From positions 587,635-651,634 of the forward strand of contig NMRA01000222.1 in NCBI GenBank assembly GCA_002633005.1: DNA of 64,000 bases. The letters are read 5' to 3'. The notes beneath the pieces were generated by a model. The model searched no databases, was not told the DNA's origin, and saw only the letters and a program-made list of their open reading frames with translations. This stretch comes from Phoronis australis. Its lineage: Eukaryota; Phoronida; Phoronidae. The position numbers were made by a program, and so were the translations under genes. Position 1 is the stretch's first letter; every line of letters begins with the position of its first letter. Shown piece by piece: positions 33,765 to 47,509 of this stretch.

Positions 33765-35565
33765 CACACCTCAAGTGCAGACAACATCAGATGTCTACTT
33801 CTGAATACATGTATAGTGAGTGGGTCTTCAAGTGCTTCAGTATAGTCTGATGTTGGTACCTCGTTCATCTATCGAAAGTGCTCTAGGATGACATTCTATC
33901 CGTCAGATATGCGAGTGCTGGTATTGAGATCTGTGTGGCTGCTTCTAATTAAAATACTCTGTTGTCTCTACAAGACGTTGAAATCTGAATCCTTAACTGT
34001 GTGGTAAGTTTCCATGTGGTAATGCCCTCACGTCTCGTGTCACCAATAGGTCGTCACCTGAAGTGTTTTTCGGCGACAAATGGGGATCCGGATGATAATA
34101 GTGAATAGGTTAATCATGTCACGTAGGGAATAAAAGTAGAAAATATGCGCTTGTGTTCACAAATCACACACATATTCAACATTTTGAAAAGGCACTTCGC
34201 CCATTTTACTTTAACTAAGGAAATTCATAGCGATACAAGGTTTTCCAGGAATCTTAGCTACATGTATATACGGTAATTTGAAATAAGATACAGTGAAAAA
34301 TACACATCACGTAACTCATTCTTACACTCATGTGTGTAGACACCATCAGACATTAAACGTCTTTTTAATACAGTTTACTTGATTTAAGCAAATAAGCACA
34401 CACAACTAAGATTATGTATGAATGCATTCAGCCACATGTCTACAAAGCGGAGATTAAATTGAGTAACGGGGTATATTCTTGTTGAAAGTACTGAAGCACA
34501 TATATTCAATTCTTTAGGATGGGGAGCTCAGACAAAATAAAAAAGTACAGCTTTACAGAGCTCGTATTGTCAGTATTAAGTATCACTATTTTCTACTAGT
34601 TAACAAACAAGCCACAATATATTTTGACAACTCATAACAGTGTCAGAAGCTAAATCACAATATTATTAATATTTTATTGCATAATTGACGTCACTAAGGA
34701 AGAACGCTCAACAACTTTGGCATCATACATCCTAGAGTTTGGAAGCTGAAAGTGAATGACCGGGACACATTTAACAAAATCGTTATTTGAGGTTAGGAAG
34801 ACAAATTGAGTCAAGGAAAAATGCCGGGGTTTCAATAACCCCTCCTCCTGAACATAAGGTAAACTACAAAAACGCATACCATAATACATGTACTCAAACA
34901 CTGGATATTAGCGGTGTGAATGACATGCAAACGTTTTACATTAAAGCTTACATGAGTTTAAGAAGATAAATTTAGTCCAGGAAAAGTGCCTGGAGTTCAA
35001 TATTCCCTCTAAGTGAACATAACGTAAACAAAAAATACGCATACAGTATCCTAGCTAACATTAGATGTTAGCCAAATGAAACTAAGTTTATCAAAATTAC
35101 ATGTACATGTACATGCACAGAAGACTGGCATAATGCTGTTGAACGTGAAACGGCAATAAGTCAATTGTTAAGAGTTTAGAATGAACATAGTTATTTTATT
35201 CCGTATATAACCCTGCTCAATATTTAATATATATCGCAAAGAATAGCAAGGATCTCCTTACACAAGATTTGACCAAACTGGCTCTTCACACAAAGATTTT
35301 CAACTGAAACATTCGTCGTTGGGTTTGATGTTTCCAAGTTTGTGTTAGCGGTTTTAGAATTACTGGAAATGCCCGAGACCCCCTGTAATTGGTTTACATT
35401 ATTGAACTTGATTTAAAAATTCAATGATCAGATTTGTTTCCTAGTTACGTAAATATGCGACAAACATGATACATTGTTACAACAGAAAGTTGTTGTACAT
35501 CAACATGTCGTAGATATGCCTAAGCGACTTAATGGTTAGCCTGCTTTAAACCAAAAGATTTACAA
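33765..35565. other. No gene seen
   Basis: AT-rich sequence downstream of the PKS 3' end, with a triple ACATGT run at about 35098-35118. Confidence 0.4.
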
Positions 35566-35570
35566 AGTAT

Positions 35571-35576
35571 TTTATT
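35571..35576 (-). terminator. Candidate PKS polyadenylation signal
   Basis: TTTATT on the plus strand reads AATAAA on the minus strand, about 875 bp after the PKS stop codon. Other AATAAA words lie further on at about 35190 and 34671. Position alone supports it. Confidence 0.25.
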
Positions 35577-36450
35577 TCTTAAAAGGCAAAAATATCAGCA
35601 TGGAGACACACGGTTGCAAACAAACTTTTCTTGCGCGAGCGGTATTACCACATTATTTTTTTTCGTAGCCCAGTAACATCGTTCCGAAAGTAAACACACT
35701 GTCGGTTTTGTGCCAACTGATATTTAGTCTCTATGGCTGTGCTGATTTCCTTATTTTAGAAAAGTCACGTGAATTGACTAAGCTGGTATGTGTAATTACT
35801 TTACACCTGTACATGATACATAATGTCTTGGTTCATCATACGAGGACGCTGCGAATGAATCGCATTTAAAAGGGATTGTAAAGAATACCTAAAACGTTGT
35901 TTGATATTTTGCTGTTAGTCAAAATATGATAAAAGTTTCTGAGTTCCTAAACGCAGCACAGTACGAAGACAACTATTCAGTGTTTAGGGCAGTGCAGGGT
36001 CATTTAAAACCAGTGCAGTATGCATGGCGATCGAGTTCATGAAGCTGTTGCCTTCACGCGATAGACAGCAGGAAGGTACATGTAAAATAATCATTGCAGC
36101 TTGGCGTCTTTGTGGATCTGGCACATCCTTTGTTTCTCAGATACCCGACGTAGTTTCTAATACAAACCATGTGCCAGAATAGATGGGAATCATCTAGTTT
36201 TTATCTACTATTCTGCAGTGTATAACGTAATCTAAAGAAATTAAGCATCAGCTGAAATTTGTACGGACGTTGTTCTACCTGTATGCAGTGAGGATCCATT
36301 AAAAAATAACCAATTTGTAAAAAATGTGATGTAAGTTTAAGGTGTCCCCAAAAACGCTGTTCCTTTATCTTGCGACCTATATCCAGTTTTTGGGCTTCAA
36401 AATGATCTGTCACATCGGACTGATTGATTTTATCGATGTTTGATTTAATT

Positions 36451-39400
36451 TCAAAGTTGAGTGCTCTCCTCTGGAAAAGACAGAAAGTCGTCAATCTCAT
36501 GTGCTACAGAACTTATAGACATATCCTCACTTATAAGTGACGCCACCGAGAGGTTGCAACCAGTCTGTTGCAATACGATTGCTCTGATTTCCACTGCCAA
36601 GTTTGAGTCCACCCCCATATTTGGAAGACTACGATCAACTAACACTGAATCAACCCTGGTAACAAGAATTTCACTGATTGTATATTGAAGGAATTCTACA
36701 AGTTTTGTTCGTCTCTCCAACGGAGGCAATTGCTTATCATTTTCTGTAAACACATGCTTCCCACTTTCAGAAGAGCCAACCTCTTCTTGTAATTTCTTAA
36801 GTATTGGGTCAATGAATGTACGGCAACGGTATCTTGATGAAGAGTTTGGTTTAGTTATAATACCATTTCTTACAACCTTTGTCCAATTCACATTCCACAC
36901 AATGACTTGGGGCAGATTTGAGATCAGTATGGACTCCAAGCATTGGTGAATTTCGTTTGCTTCCAATGGTTCCATACCTTTTAAGGAAAATGCACGAATA
37001 AGGTCATCACGCCCTTCCAATGCTCCCAGAGCCAGCGGTCCCCAATTTATAGTTTGGCTTGGCAAACCAAGTCCCCTCCGATAGAATGCAAAAGAATCCT
37101 GAAAAGAGTTGGCCGCACCGTAATTGGTTTGTCCTGGATTGCCAATTGCTGATGCAACAGAAGAGTGCATGATGAAATAATCGAGAGGGTCATTCTGAGT
37201 CACGAAGTGGAGATGCAATGTGCCAAGTATCTTCGGATTGAGCACTTTGCAAAAACTTTCATGAGACTGATTTTCCACGATTGCGTCTGATAAAACCATT
37301 GCCCCGCTGAAGACCCCTTTGATTGGAAAACTTGGATAAGATTTTCGCAATTTGCTTATTGCAATGGACAAGGCTTTATAATCTGAAACGTCTGCCTTTA
37401 CGCTAGATATATTCGAACAAAACAATTCTCTTGTTTTATGCATGAAACTCAATTCATCTTTTCCGGGGTCTCTTCTTGACAAAATAACGATCAGGCCAGC
37501 GTGACGATAAGCTAAGAACTTGACAAGTTCTTTTCCCAGCCCGGTGTGACCACCGATAACGAGATACATTGCTGCCACATCGAAAAGTGTAGTACGGTCA
37601 CACAAAGCAGGATACGGCTCTTCAGGTGTGAGGCGATGGTGAACACTTGACTTCGAATTCGACAGTTGTTTTCGGAAAATCCCTCGATACCTTGCACCAG
37701 TGACACTGTGAGCTTTCAAAAACCCTTTCTTCTGAAGTTTCTTTAGCCATTCAACTGTTCTTGGTAAAGCTAACTTAAGATAATTTGGATTCAGCCAGTG
37801 ATTGTTGATTCCATTCCATGGGAACATCTCATGGACCACCTTAACTTTTTGCATTGCATCCTTAGACATGCTCGGGACTTTGCTCAAGTCAGTAAGAAGG
37901 AAGATAACATCGTATTCCTCGAATTGATAGTCCTTCTGTACAACCGAAGATGTTATTTTCTTCGAATAGTACTGGGCAATATGTTGCAGAAGCACAGCAA
38001 ACTTGCTTTCTTCCCTGTCACACAAAACAAGAACACTGTCCTTTTCACAAAGAGAAAGCTTGCAATTGAAAATATCCCAAAGCATAACAAACGTTGATAG
38101 CAACGGACGGCATCCCTCAGGCACAGATGATATTGGGAGAACACAAGATTCAGGGACATGGAGCACTGACTGCAATATTGTTGGGTAACATACGACAACT
38201 TCCAACCCGTCCTTGAATCTTTTACTGTTCTTGCCGGTTACAAACCCTGCCATATCTACAGCTGCAAAATAGTTGTCCACGTTCATATTAGAGGGCTTCT
38301 CCCCATGCTCAGTGACAGTGGCAGGGAGCATATGAGGATCTGGTTGGCAAAAAAAAGATACGGACACAACCACATTTCCATCGTCATTATTCATCAGCTG
38401 CTTCGTCAGAACATACTGTGGCTTTTGATACTTTTCACCACCAATGATTCTCAAGGGCATTGAACTGCCCATTGCAAGGATGGTTCGAAATCGAGATTTC
38501 ACGATATCTTCATCAACCCTTTTTATTGAACTGAAATAGACTTCTGAGTCACGCAAAGCAATTTCGGGACACACCACTAGCCGTGAGTTCTGAACTATTT
38601 TGGATAAGTGTGCGAGTTCAAGAATCGAACAGGCACCCATGTCGATTAACAAAGATGGTCTTTCAGAAGTGTTTACTTCTACTTGAAGACACCGAAGCAT
38701 GCCCCATATCTCAGAGCCAACAACATTAGTGTGTGATTCAATGCCACAATACTGGGTGTTAAGTGTGATGGCGATTACACACAGTTTCAAGTTATACTCT
38801 TGCAATAAAGCGTATATGTTGCGAAGGCCGTTGCAGCTGAACTTTACATTAGTGTCAAGTTCATTGATCTTCAACACGTCTTTGGAGTGGCTTAAGGCCC
38901 AGCAGTAAACCAGTGTACTGAATTTACTCAAAAATGACACCATTTCTGCCTTATTTTGGGGTTGTAAAATTCCAGTTTGAGAAAAAAGCAAACCAAACTT
39001 CGAATCCATATTCACTATAGTAACATTGGATCCTAGAGAGTTGCACAGAACATTGCTCACATGACCAGCTTTAGTAAACACAACAGTATTGTCATTTTGG
39101 TTGGACCCATTAGGAATTGCAAATTCGTCTTGCTTCTCCCACACTATGTCATAGAACAAACGTTCTGGTGGGACACTGGCAATGCTCTTTAGTGTCAGCT
39201 TTGGACACTCAACTATCATTGTGCCTGTCTCATCAAGCAAAGCTGCCCAACATTCAAGGTCGCTGGCAGTCTTATGTAGAAGCTGCAGATAGCCATACAT
39301 GTGCTCTTCCATTATACCGCGAACAACAAGACCGCTGTAGGCTTTAGGAAGATACTGGACTGAAGCGTTGTTATGACCATTTCCATCGCCAGGACAAACA

Positions 39401-41762
39401 AAAATTGCAGAAGCTTGAAATAGCATGTCTAATACCGCAGGATGAACACAATGGATTTGGAGCTCGGGTAACATTTTGGATGGAACCTTTATTGAAACCA
39501 ATACTTCTTCTTGTGAAGCCCAACCCTTTTGCACGCCTTTAAGAGAGGGGCCATACTGAAAACCGATACTGCGTAGAGCCCCGTAAAAGCAGTCAGCGGA
39601 AATAATATTAGTTAGCCGCCATTTGATCAGGTCGATATTCCATGAAACCGTATCCTTAGGACCTTTTTCTAGCTTTACATAGCTCATCGAAATCGTCGCC
39701 TTGTCCTTTGTGACATTTAGTTCGTAAACATTCGATGCCTTTGGTGTAACTAATACGGTTAATTTTGTTTTGACATTTGTGTTCAATGGTGACAGAAGAT
39801 TTACATCTACCACACAATTTCTTAAGGTTACCCGTGAATCGAGAATTGTTGTAGTGCAGTGTAAAGCGATTTCTGCTTGAACACTTCCTGGCGCAAATAA
39901 GTCACTGAAAATTACGTGATCTCTGACAAACGTCAACTCATTAGCATCCAGAGTGACTTGGAATTTGGCTGGGTCTTTTGACAGCATCCGAATGAAAGGA
40001 TGAGACTCTGATTTGATGGCTTCCAGAGATTCGTTAATCTCGGTTTCCACAGGTTGCAATAGTCGTTGGAACTGATATCGTGGAATGCTAGTGTAGCTGA
40101 ATAGTTGGTTTTTAAATAACGTTTTCCATTGAATTGTTAGGCCATTTTGGTACAGTTCACAAATAGTCGACATAATTGTGTGTATTTCGGAATTCGGTTT
40201 TCCGGACGACATGTGTTTAAAAACCACAGAACGGCCACATATTTCAGCAATGTTTGCACGGAGAGCAGCTTTCGGTCCAATTTCAATGACAATGTTAATT
40301 TTGGTATCAGAAAGAGCACTCCTCAGAGCAACGTCAAATAAAACTGGTGCACGCATGTTTTCCGCCCAGTATTGTGGAGTGCATAATTTACCCAAAGCAA
40401 GTTCTCTTCCGAAGACAGTTGAGAACATGGTAGACCTAGAACTCGTTTCTGACGACCGCAGGTCACCTAATGCCGAAATGAGGCTTGGAACTATCGGGTC
40501 AACATGGTGACTATGGAAAGCTGATAAAACGGGCAAATTTCGTAAGAATAAATTCAATGTCAAGCTTTTGTCAAGGATAGTCAGTTTTTCAAACAATTCG
40601 TCCACGGCATCTGCGTCACCAGCCACGGTACAAGATGTTGGGGAGTTAAATGCAGCAATACACAGTCTCCCATTGAAAGGCTTACACATCTCTTTAACCT
40701 TATCAACAGCCAGTTTACCAACTACCAACATTTTCCCACCAACCACTGTGTCTTGAAGACGACCGCGGTGATATATGACTCTAACAGCCTCTTCAAGATC
40801 AAGGGCACCAGAAACGTACGCTGCAGCAACTTCGCCAACTGAATGACCTACTATGCAATGCGGAATAATACCCAAATTCTTAAACAGTCCGCAAATTCCA
40901 ACTTGGTAGGCGAACAATGCTGGCTGTACGATACTCGGGGGAGACGACTCTGTTAACTTGGAAATACTGTCTACCAAGCTATTTCCAGAGAGCTGCTTGA
41001 AAATGTCGCTGACAGTTTTAATTTTACTGTGAAATGTTGGATAACGCTTCATAAGCTCTATTGCCATTCCTTCCCACGTGGTACCCATTCCACAAAATAC
41101 AAATGTGATTTGTGAATGTGCAGGATCAAAACTTTGGCGTGGATCTCCCAAAAGACAGCTTTGGAGATTGAATTCAAGTTCTTCGAGAGAGCTGATTGGA
41201 AAAGCTGTTCGGTATGGATAGTGATTTCGCTTCACAGTGCTAGTGTACGAAAGGTTTTCTAATGAGTACTTTGAAACTCTTAATTTGTTCAGATAATACT
41301 GAATATTACTCTTAAGACTTTCCGGGCTCGTGGCAGACATTGCAATAACTAAATGGTCGGTTATTTGTACGTTATCATGAGATACATTTTTGTTCACAAT
41401 GCTTTCCACCAAAACATGGGTATTGGTACCACCGAATCCAAATGAATTCAGGGCAGCTACGCGCTTACCGTGTTTGTTTGCTGACCATTTGTATACCTCT
41501 GTTGCCACACTCAAATTATGTTCTGCAAACTTAATGCTCTTGTTAGGATTTTGCTTATAATGTAAGGAAGGTACAATCAGAGCATGATTCATCATGAGCA
41601 ACACTTTGATCAACCCTGCCATACCAGAAGCCGATTCCGTGTGTCCAATATTCGATTTGGACGAGCCGACGTAACAAAGTCCATTGCAGGGATCACGAGT
41701 CATCCCGTATGCTTCTATCGTTGAAGTGGATTCTGCAGCATCACCAACCCGAGTTCCAGTCC
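36451..41762 (-). CDS. Type I polyketide synthase, last exon (KS end, AT, DH, ER-like, KR, ACP)
   Basis: One uninterrupted exon of 1,769 codons plus stop. Acceptor TTTCAG is at 41768-41763; the first bases complete EAHG|TGT. Domains: KS end with SSKSNIGHTES (second KS His); AT about 41115-40190 with GHSVGEV (Ser 40840-40842) and SAFHSHH, a malonyl-type signature; DH with His 39916-39918 (HVIFSDLFAP, usual Gly replaced by Ser) and Asp 39427-39429 (HPAVLDMLFQ); ER-like region about 38400-37760 without the usual GGVG nucleotide loop; KR with GGHTGLG (37535-37559), HSSVAS and NYGAANS (Tyr 37120-37122); ACP with MGVDSNLAVE (Ser 36604-36606). No thioesterase follows. The family builds polyketides from malonyl-CoA in the cytosol, for example sea urchin pigment PKSs. 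The product here is unknown. Confidence 0.93.
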
Positions 41763-43501
41763 CTGAAATATATTTCGAATGCAGAACAACACAAGCATGC
41801 AAATTTTGTATGTGGATACACGAAGTATTGAGACTATACCACGACTAATAGATACACAACAAAATGTAGTCATACATGTACATGTACATGTAGGGCAAAT
41901 GGATAGGTGGAATTGTAAGAAAAACGCTAAACGGTGTTCGAAGGTGACGACGCCGAAGCCAACATTAAAGTCATATGATCCGTTTTAAAACACCATGAAT
42001 TTGCATTTAAACCATTGAAACATACTTTCTGATACTTAATTAGATCTTTTCGTAAGTATGAGATCAATCTACTGCCTGTATATACCCTTACAAAAATTGA
42101 ACTTAAGTTTCCTTTATGTTGAGTTGTATTCGTAAGGCAGTTTCCCCCGGAAGTCAACTGTTTGAATTTTATAACCGACAGTCAACTTCGAAGAAAAAGT
42201 CGTGTGTTGGCTAGCCCGCGACAATGAAGGTTATATTTCTACGAGCAGAGCCAGCAAGAAGACATTTCAGAAATTGGTAATTCTTTACACTATGACGACA
42301 TTGACTTACACATATGATTTTGGTATCGTTCGATTTCTTTCATCGTTATCTTTCCAAAAATATATGAATGTATCCCCTACCGCGTTTCCTCCGTATTTTA
42401 TTGTCGAATTTCGGTTTGCACTATTTCCCGATTGACACCGCCCTGTTAGCTCAACTCAAGATTACAGCGACACCTGTTGTTAATGAATGAAACAGCATCA
42501 TCGATTCTGAATGGTGTTTGCTCGCGCGAGATTCCCGCTAAAGTTTTCCCGACATAATATGGAGAAACAAGTTGCGGCATTTCACCTTTTTCCATTTTTT
42601 TATAATTGTGACCATTTGACCATTTTTCCACGAAACTGTTTGAAGTGAAACCCTTTTCACCAAGTTGGACCTCAGAAACAACCTCCGCTTTTTCGTGGAT
42701 TCTTGCTAGCAGATGCGTACATGTACCAGGGTCACCATAGGATCGAATTCGAACCCTTGGGACCGTAACTCAGGCAGAGGATAGACGGGTCTCGGTCAAT
42801 TTGAACCTATGAAAAGCGACAATCTGCTGAAGTCGGTAGATTAGTTCAGTTTTTGACCGCCACGTGACTCCTTCCATTCCAACATGGCGGTGTTATTACC
42901 GAGTACCGGGAAATAGTACGAGCAGAAATTTCACGATAAAATACAAAGGGAGCAGGGCAGGAAAGAATCCGTTGTACTTTTAGAAAGATAACGTTGCAAG
43001 GAATCGAACAATACCGAAATCACATCTGTAAGTCAATGTCGTCAAATTGTAAACAATTACCCAGAAATTTTGGAAGTCAGATTAGTGCCAGAGAGCGTTC
43101 TAAAATCGATTGGCCACAATCGGTTCTGTGCTTTCCAACGAACGTGTTATGTTCAGCCACTCACGAGTCACGCTGTTACATGCCGACATGAACTCATTCT
43201 GTCTGTGAATTATCTAAGCTTCTAACGCGTAATATACTTCTGGAGGCCAATAGGAGGAAGCCATGACGTTCACATAAGACTATTACTGTACTAATTATAT
43301 TTCTGTCTTCTGAGGTTGTGTCAGTGAGCATCAATGCAAGGGGGGGGGGGACTACCAAGGCAAAGTCTAATCATTTCCCAAGTTGGGTATATTGGCATTG
43401 GTTGTGTGTGCTTATGTCTATGTTCGTAGTAATTCTTCGAAGCTCCTGATTTTGAAATCTCATATCACTACAAGTCAATAATTTGCAAGGTTCACTTGCC
43501 T

Positions 43502-43733
43502 CATCCACGCACCCACCCTATAATATGGGGGTGCTCAAAATTTTGGGCATGTTGACCTTTTACTAAAAACGGGGTATGTTCAGAGCTGTGCACAGTGCAT
43601 TCTTGAATTACAGCTTTTTAGTGGACTTGTGTCTCGTTTTCTCAGTTTTTTTGTTTCTTTGAGGCTGACCTTTTCATGCCTACTTTGGCAAGTGAGGGGG
43701 TGCTCGATCGAGCCTCCCCTGGGTGCGCGCATG
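43502..43733. mobile_element. Short MITE with 14-bp ends and 5-bp duplication
   Basis: Ends CATCCACGCACCCA and, reverse-complemented, CATGCGCGCACCCA. Flanked by TGCCT at 43497-43501 and 43734-43738. In the duplicate segment the site is empty, with a single TGCCT at 63140-63144. Confidence 0.88.
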
Positions 43734-44428
43734 TGCCTGGTTCTCAAAAATAAGAATCACCAATGTAACTATTGTGTTGCCTAGTTTGACTGATTTGCTC
43801 AGGTTTGTCGAGAGGATCTAGGTTATTGAATGGACATCCCGATCCCACTACTAGTACTCTATCTGGAATACCCCCCGGCATAGGTCACAATGTACCCATG
43901 GGAACTCTCACCAGTCAACATGTTAACTATTGTTATGCACAGTGAAACTAGCATAATTCCTGTCTAATTGCACCAAATAATTCAATGCAAATAAGGAAAA
44001 TCTGTGTGATTTGACTTTGGGATTGAGTAATACTATGTGCTTTCGAATTGTGGAATACTAGAATGTCGCAAAAATTTGCATATTCAGACTTAAAATTTTC
44101 ACATTCATTGCGAGTTCGACTGGTTTTATTGAAATCAAATATTTCAGTGTCATGGTGAAAGTGGTAGTTAATCTGCGTACATCTTTACCTAGGAGTTGAG
44201 TTGAGTTGAATATGGACTGACTATGTCTGTAGGGGCATATTCTTTTCCCTCAAGAAATTTGCTTGAAACCTCAATTTAATATCTTTGCAAATGTCACCCA
44301 GTAAAGCGATTGGTAGGAGTACAGGATATAGTATTTTTATGTTTACTGTAGTACATGACATAATAATTTTATTATTATTGTAAACTATGGTTACGTAAGA
44401 CCTCTCGTGAAGACCATGCCAGAATCTT

Positions 44429-44600
44429 CAATGGTGGATTCAGAGGACAGCTAAGGGGCCATGGCCCTGGCCTCCTAAAACGCTACAAGATCATTTGGCA
44501 GTTGGGGGGCAGGGGGTGAATGTGTGATGGGCAAAACCCTATCTAATACTCTGCCGTAACCCCCGCAACTCAAAATCCTGGATCCGCCCGACCGCCCCTG
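44429..44600. mobile_element. MITE of the CAGKGGCGGAT-ended family
   Basis: Starts CAATGGTGGATTCAG and ends with GGATCCGCCCG...CCCCTG. Flanked by a perfect 5-bp duplication ATCTT (44424-44428 and 44601-44605). Present at the matching place in the duplicate (63874 onward), so it inserted before the duplication. Confidence 0.82.
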
Positions 44601-44605
44601 ATCTT

Positions 44606-45930
44606 TACATGGATAACATTCCCTGTAAATGGGTTACGTCTGGATTCTTAAGAAGCTATCACATACTGTTATGTTTGCTAATATCTCATTGTTTTCAGGC
44701 CTCTATTAACTTGGTGGAGTACTTGGAAGAACTAGACATCCAAACATTTGCATCGAAACAATCACCCAGGGGTGGTATTGGGCTGTTTACATCCACATGG
44801 CAGGTGGAGTTTCATATGTTTCATTGTTGAGTTAGAAATAGTACTGCTATCAGGGCTTGAATTTGAAACAATATGAAATATGCCCTTGGTTTAGCCAATG
44901 GGCTTATAATCTTTAACAAACTCACTGATTCTTGTAGCCATTTGGTCAAGTCAGTGTAAAGCTTCTTGGTTTTGCTATAAGTTTCAAAAAGTACACGCGG
45001 AAGTATACATGTGAGATTAAAGTTTCAGTTCTAGCCCTGGTTGTGCCGGCTAAATGTCCATGAAACATTCGTAAGACGACATTTCAGTTCTATGCTGGCT
45101 GGAGACAGCTAGTTAGAATACAACTAGCTCTGCTCATTCTGTAGAGTTGTGCATTGTCTTATCAGATTAACGAATTAAATAATGAAAAGTTCATCAAAAT
45201 AATGGGAATTGTAGTTTATTGAAGTTGCCAACAGTTTCATCATTTGATAAAAATGTTAATTAATTTGTCATAGAACTTGAACTAAAAAGTTACAGAACAC
45301 GATAACTGGTTAGCCTGAAGTCCAACTTTTATTAACACATTAAGTTTTGTCACATGCACGGTTTGTTCTAGATTGTGATAGCATGGTAGGTGACCATGTG
45401 CATGTTTTGTATTCAGTTTGTGAAGAATAAAATTGTTTTGAATGTCACGAATCCAGGATTAAAACTTCATTCAAAACAGTATGTGGAAAATTGACTCACT
45501 GCATTGCATGCTTGGAGTAAACGTGCAGACTAGTCTTGCACTTGAATCCTGGAGAGTGATTGGTTAAATTTTGACTTTGAAGACTATTTTCTAGGCTCTC
45601 TATACAAGTCTGGAAGTTTTACAAATCAGTGTTGTATAAACAGTACGATAAATATTCAGCAAGTTAAGTTGTCTTATACAGATACCGTTTACCCGTCTGT
45701 TATTAAAATTTGTTGTCTTCATTACAGAGTGCGCCTTTAACAATCGTTGGATAAGGAAGGCTACCCAGACAACACAACGTACGCACTTAAGAACTGTAGC
45801 TCATGAACCTATGAATTCAGTTATCTGAGCTCAAAAACGCGTGTTTGTCGTCACAAAACATGGATAATTTGCCCGTGAAGTTAAGCGAGCAGATCCAGCT
45901 AAAGAAAATTAAGTGACTTGTGGTCAAGCA
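44606..45930. other. Intronic sequence, nothing recognised
   Basis: AT-rich, only short frames. Confidence 0.4.
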
Positions 45931-45932
45931 TA

Positions 45933-46422
45933 GGGCCCTTTCACATTGGCTTAACTGTTGTCTGAGTGGAGCATCGACGTATACCACGAAGTTAACTGGA
46001 CCTTTCATTCTGGCTTCGGTAGTTAATGAACTTCGAAGTAGGTGACGCTGTCGTGATCGAAAGTATCGCAAGGGAGCACTGCACGCTAAGATGTGACAAT
46101 TTGGAAACATTTACATGTGTTAATTGACATAAAACTTATTTTTAAATTGATTGGTGATTATTAGAGCAAGGTATAAGCAACTATTAGCCATCCCACTACT
46201 ATGCAATTGTTAATGATAACAGTGGCCCCTGGCAATAACTTCGATACGACCGAAGTTGATCGTTAATACTGCGCCACAGCGTTGACGCAAAGCACTTAAA
46301 TCCGCCTGTTTATTGCGAAGTTAACTAACGCTGTTAACTTCCTTCCAGGACCAAAGTTTAAGCGTTCATACTGACATTAACTCCCAAAAACGTCGACGCG
46401 TCGATGTTAGTATGAAAGGCCC
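45933..46422. mobile_element. Non-autonomous DNA element, copy 2 (full)
   Basis: Ends GGGCCCTTTCACA and, reverse-complemented, GGGCCTTTCATACT, with TA on each side (45931-45932 and 46423-46424), as expected for a TA-targeting transposon. Interior contains several GAAGTTAACT/GTTAACTTC inverted motifs. No coding capacity. The other copies lie at 24905-25255 and 57755-58085. Confidence 0.65.
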
Positions 46423-46429
46423 TAAAGAT

Positions 46430-47250
46430 ATGTGTATGAAATTCAGTAGCTTTATATTAAAGGAAAAAGAATACTTTTGTGGTCAAATGTCTAAGTTTTC
46501 CATCTCGTATAACCAGGTTGTACTTAGGGTTACTTTTAGTGAAACTTGTTCGCACGATGAAAACTTCATTTTTGTAAGGGTATTTTTGCTTTTATTTGTT
46601 GTTTTCTTAAAGGCTGCGTGATCAAAACAAACGAATGTTACCCATGCTCTATGGTTTGACCTTTAGAAAATTCTAGACAAATAATCTGCTGTTTAAGGTA
46701 TTGCTTCGGAGAAGAGAAGTTCACCTTAGCTAGGTAATCTATTCGTTTCTTGAACATTTTAGTGGCGATATTGCTCTCTGTATGAAGCTGAACAGCAAAA
46801 CTATTACGCTTAGAATTAGATGAAACCATTACCTGGGGGAAATTACGTACTAAATTTGATTTGTGCTCGAGTCATGTAAAATCTACAGTGTAGCCTAGCC
46901 CTAGCCCTAGGCCTATCAATAAATGTTATGACTAAAACTGAGTGTAATGCTACTCTGGTTGTAGAGACCCTGTTTGTCAAGCGATGGTCTTGGGTTGGAT
47001 TTCTACTTGCTGTCAAATTTCAAACTTGAATTAAAATATTATTCGTTGATTTTAATTGCCATAAGGAAAACATCGTCTATCACCAGGGACTCCGTAATCT
47101 ACTAGCCAGCTAGCTAGTCTACTTGAACATAAACCAGCCTCAGGTTAATTGCAAGCCAATTTGGGAAGTGTTGGTTGACTGAAGGTTGTCTTAAAAAAGT
47201 AAGATCATACTGGCAAAACAATGCATATAATGGCTATCATTCAGCGGAGA
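46430..47250. other. Intronic sequence, nothing recognised
   Basis: Short frames only. Confidence 0.4.
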
Positions 47251-47256
47251 AATCTG

Positions 47257-47503
47257 GGGCCTGTTCCAAGAAACTGACTTAAGTTCATTTTTGACTTAAG
47301 TCTAAGATTTGTCTTAACTTCCGAACTTTGAAACTTCCACATTTGAATAGTTGGTCAAAATTAAGACAAACTTAGGTCATACACTTAAGTCAAACTTAAG
47401 ATCTTTTTCTTGATTTGGTTTTGAGACAAATTCAACTTTTATTTTAAAATTTACTAAAATTTAAGATTCGTCTTAGCTAAGTCAGTTTTGTTGGAACGGG
47501 CCC
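47257..47503. mobile_element. MITE rich in ACTTAAGT motifs
   Basis: GGGCCTGTTCCAAGAAACTG at the left end matches the reverse complement of the right end (GGGCCCGTTCCAACAAAACTG). Next to each end are CTTAAGT/CTAAGAC-type motifs in both orientations. A target duplication is not obvious. Confidence 0.65.
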
Positions 47504-47509
47504 TTGGTT

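Larger units (their letters stand above)
42100..44605 (+). repeat. Segmental duplication, copy in the PKS intron
   Basis: Matches 61370-64000 in the same orientation and order: GTTGAGTTGTATT.GTAAGGC, ACTGTTTGAATTTTATAAC, CAGTGAGCATCAATGCAAG, GTTGTGTGTGCTTATGTCT, TTGCGAGTTCGACTGGTTT-type blocks and GAAGACCATGCCAG. Identity is roughly 75-80% by eye. This copy has an extra stretch at about 42277-43065 and the MITE 43502-43733, and lacks the foldback element of the other copy. Confidence 0.8.

Noticed and set aside
45817-46110. 97-codon minus-strand frame
   Set aside because: It coincides with the non-coding DNA element at 45933-46422.
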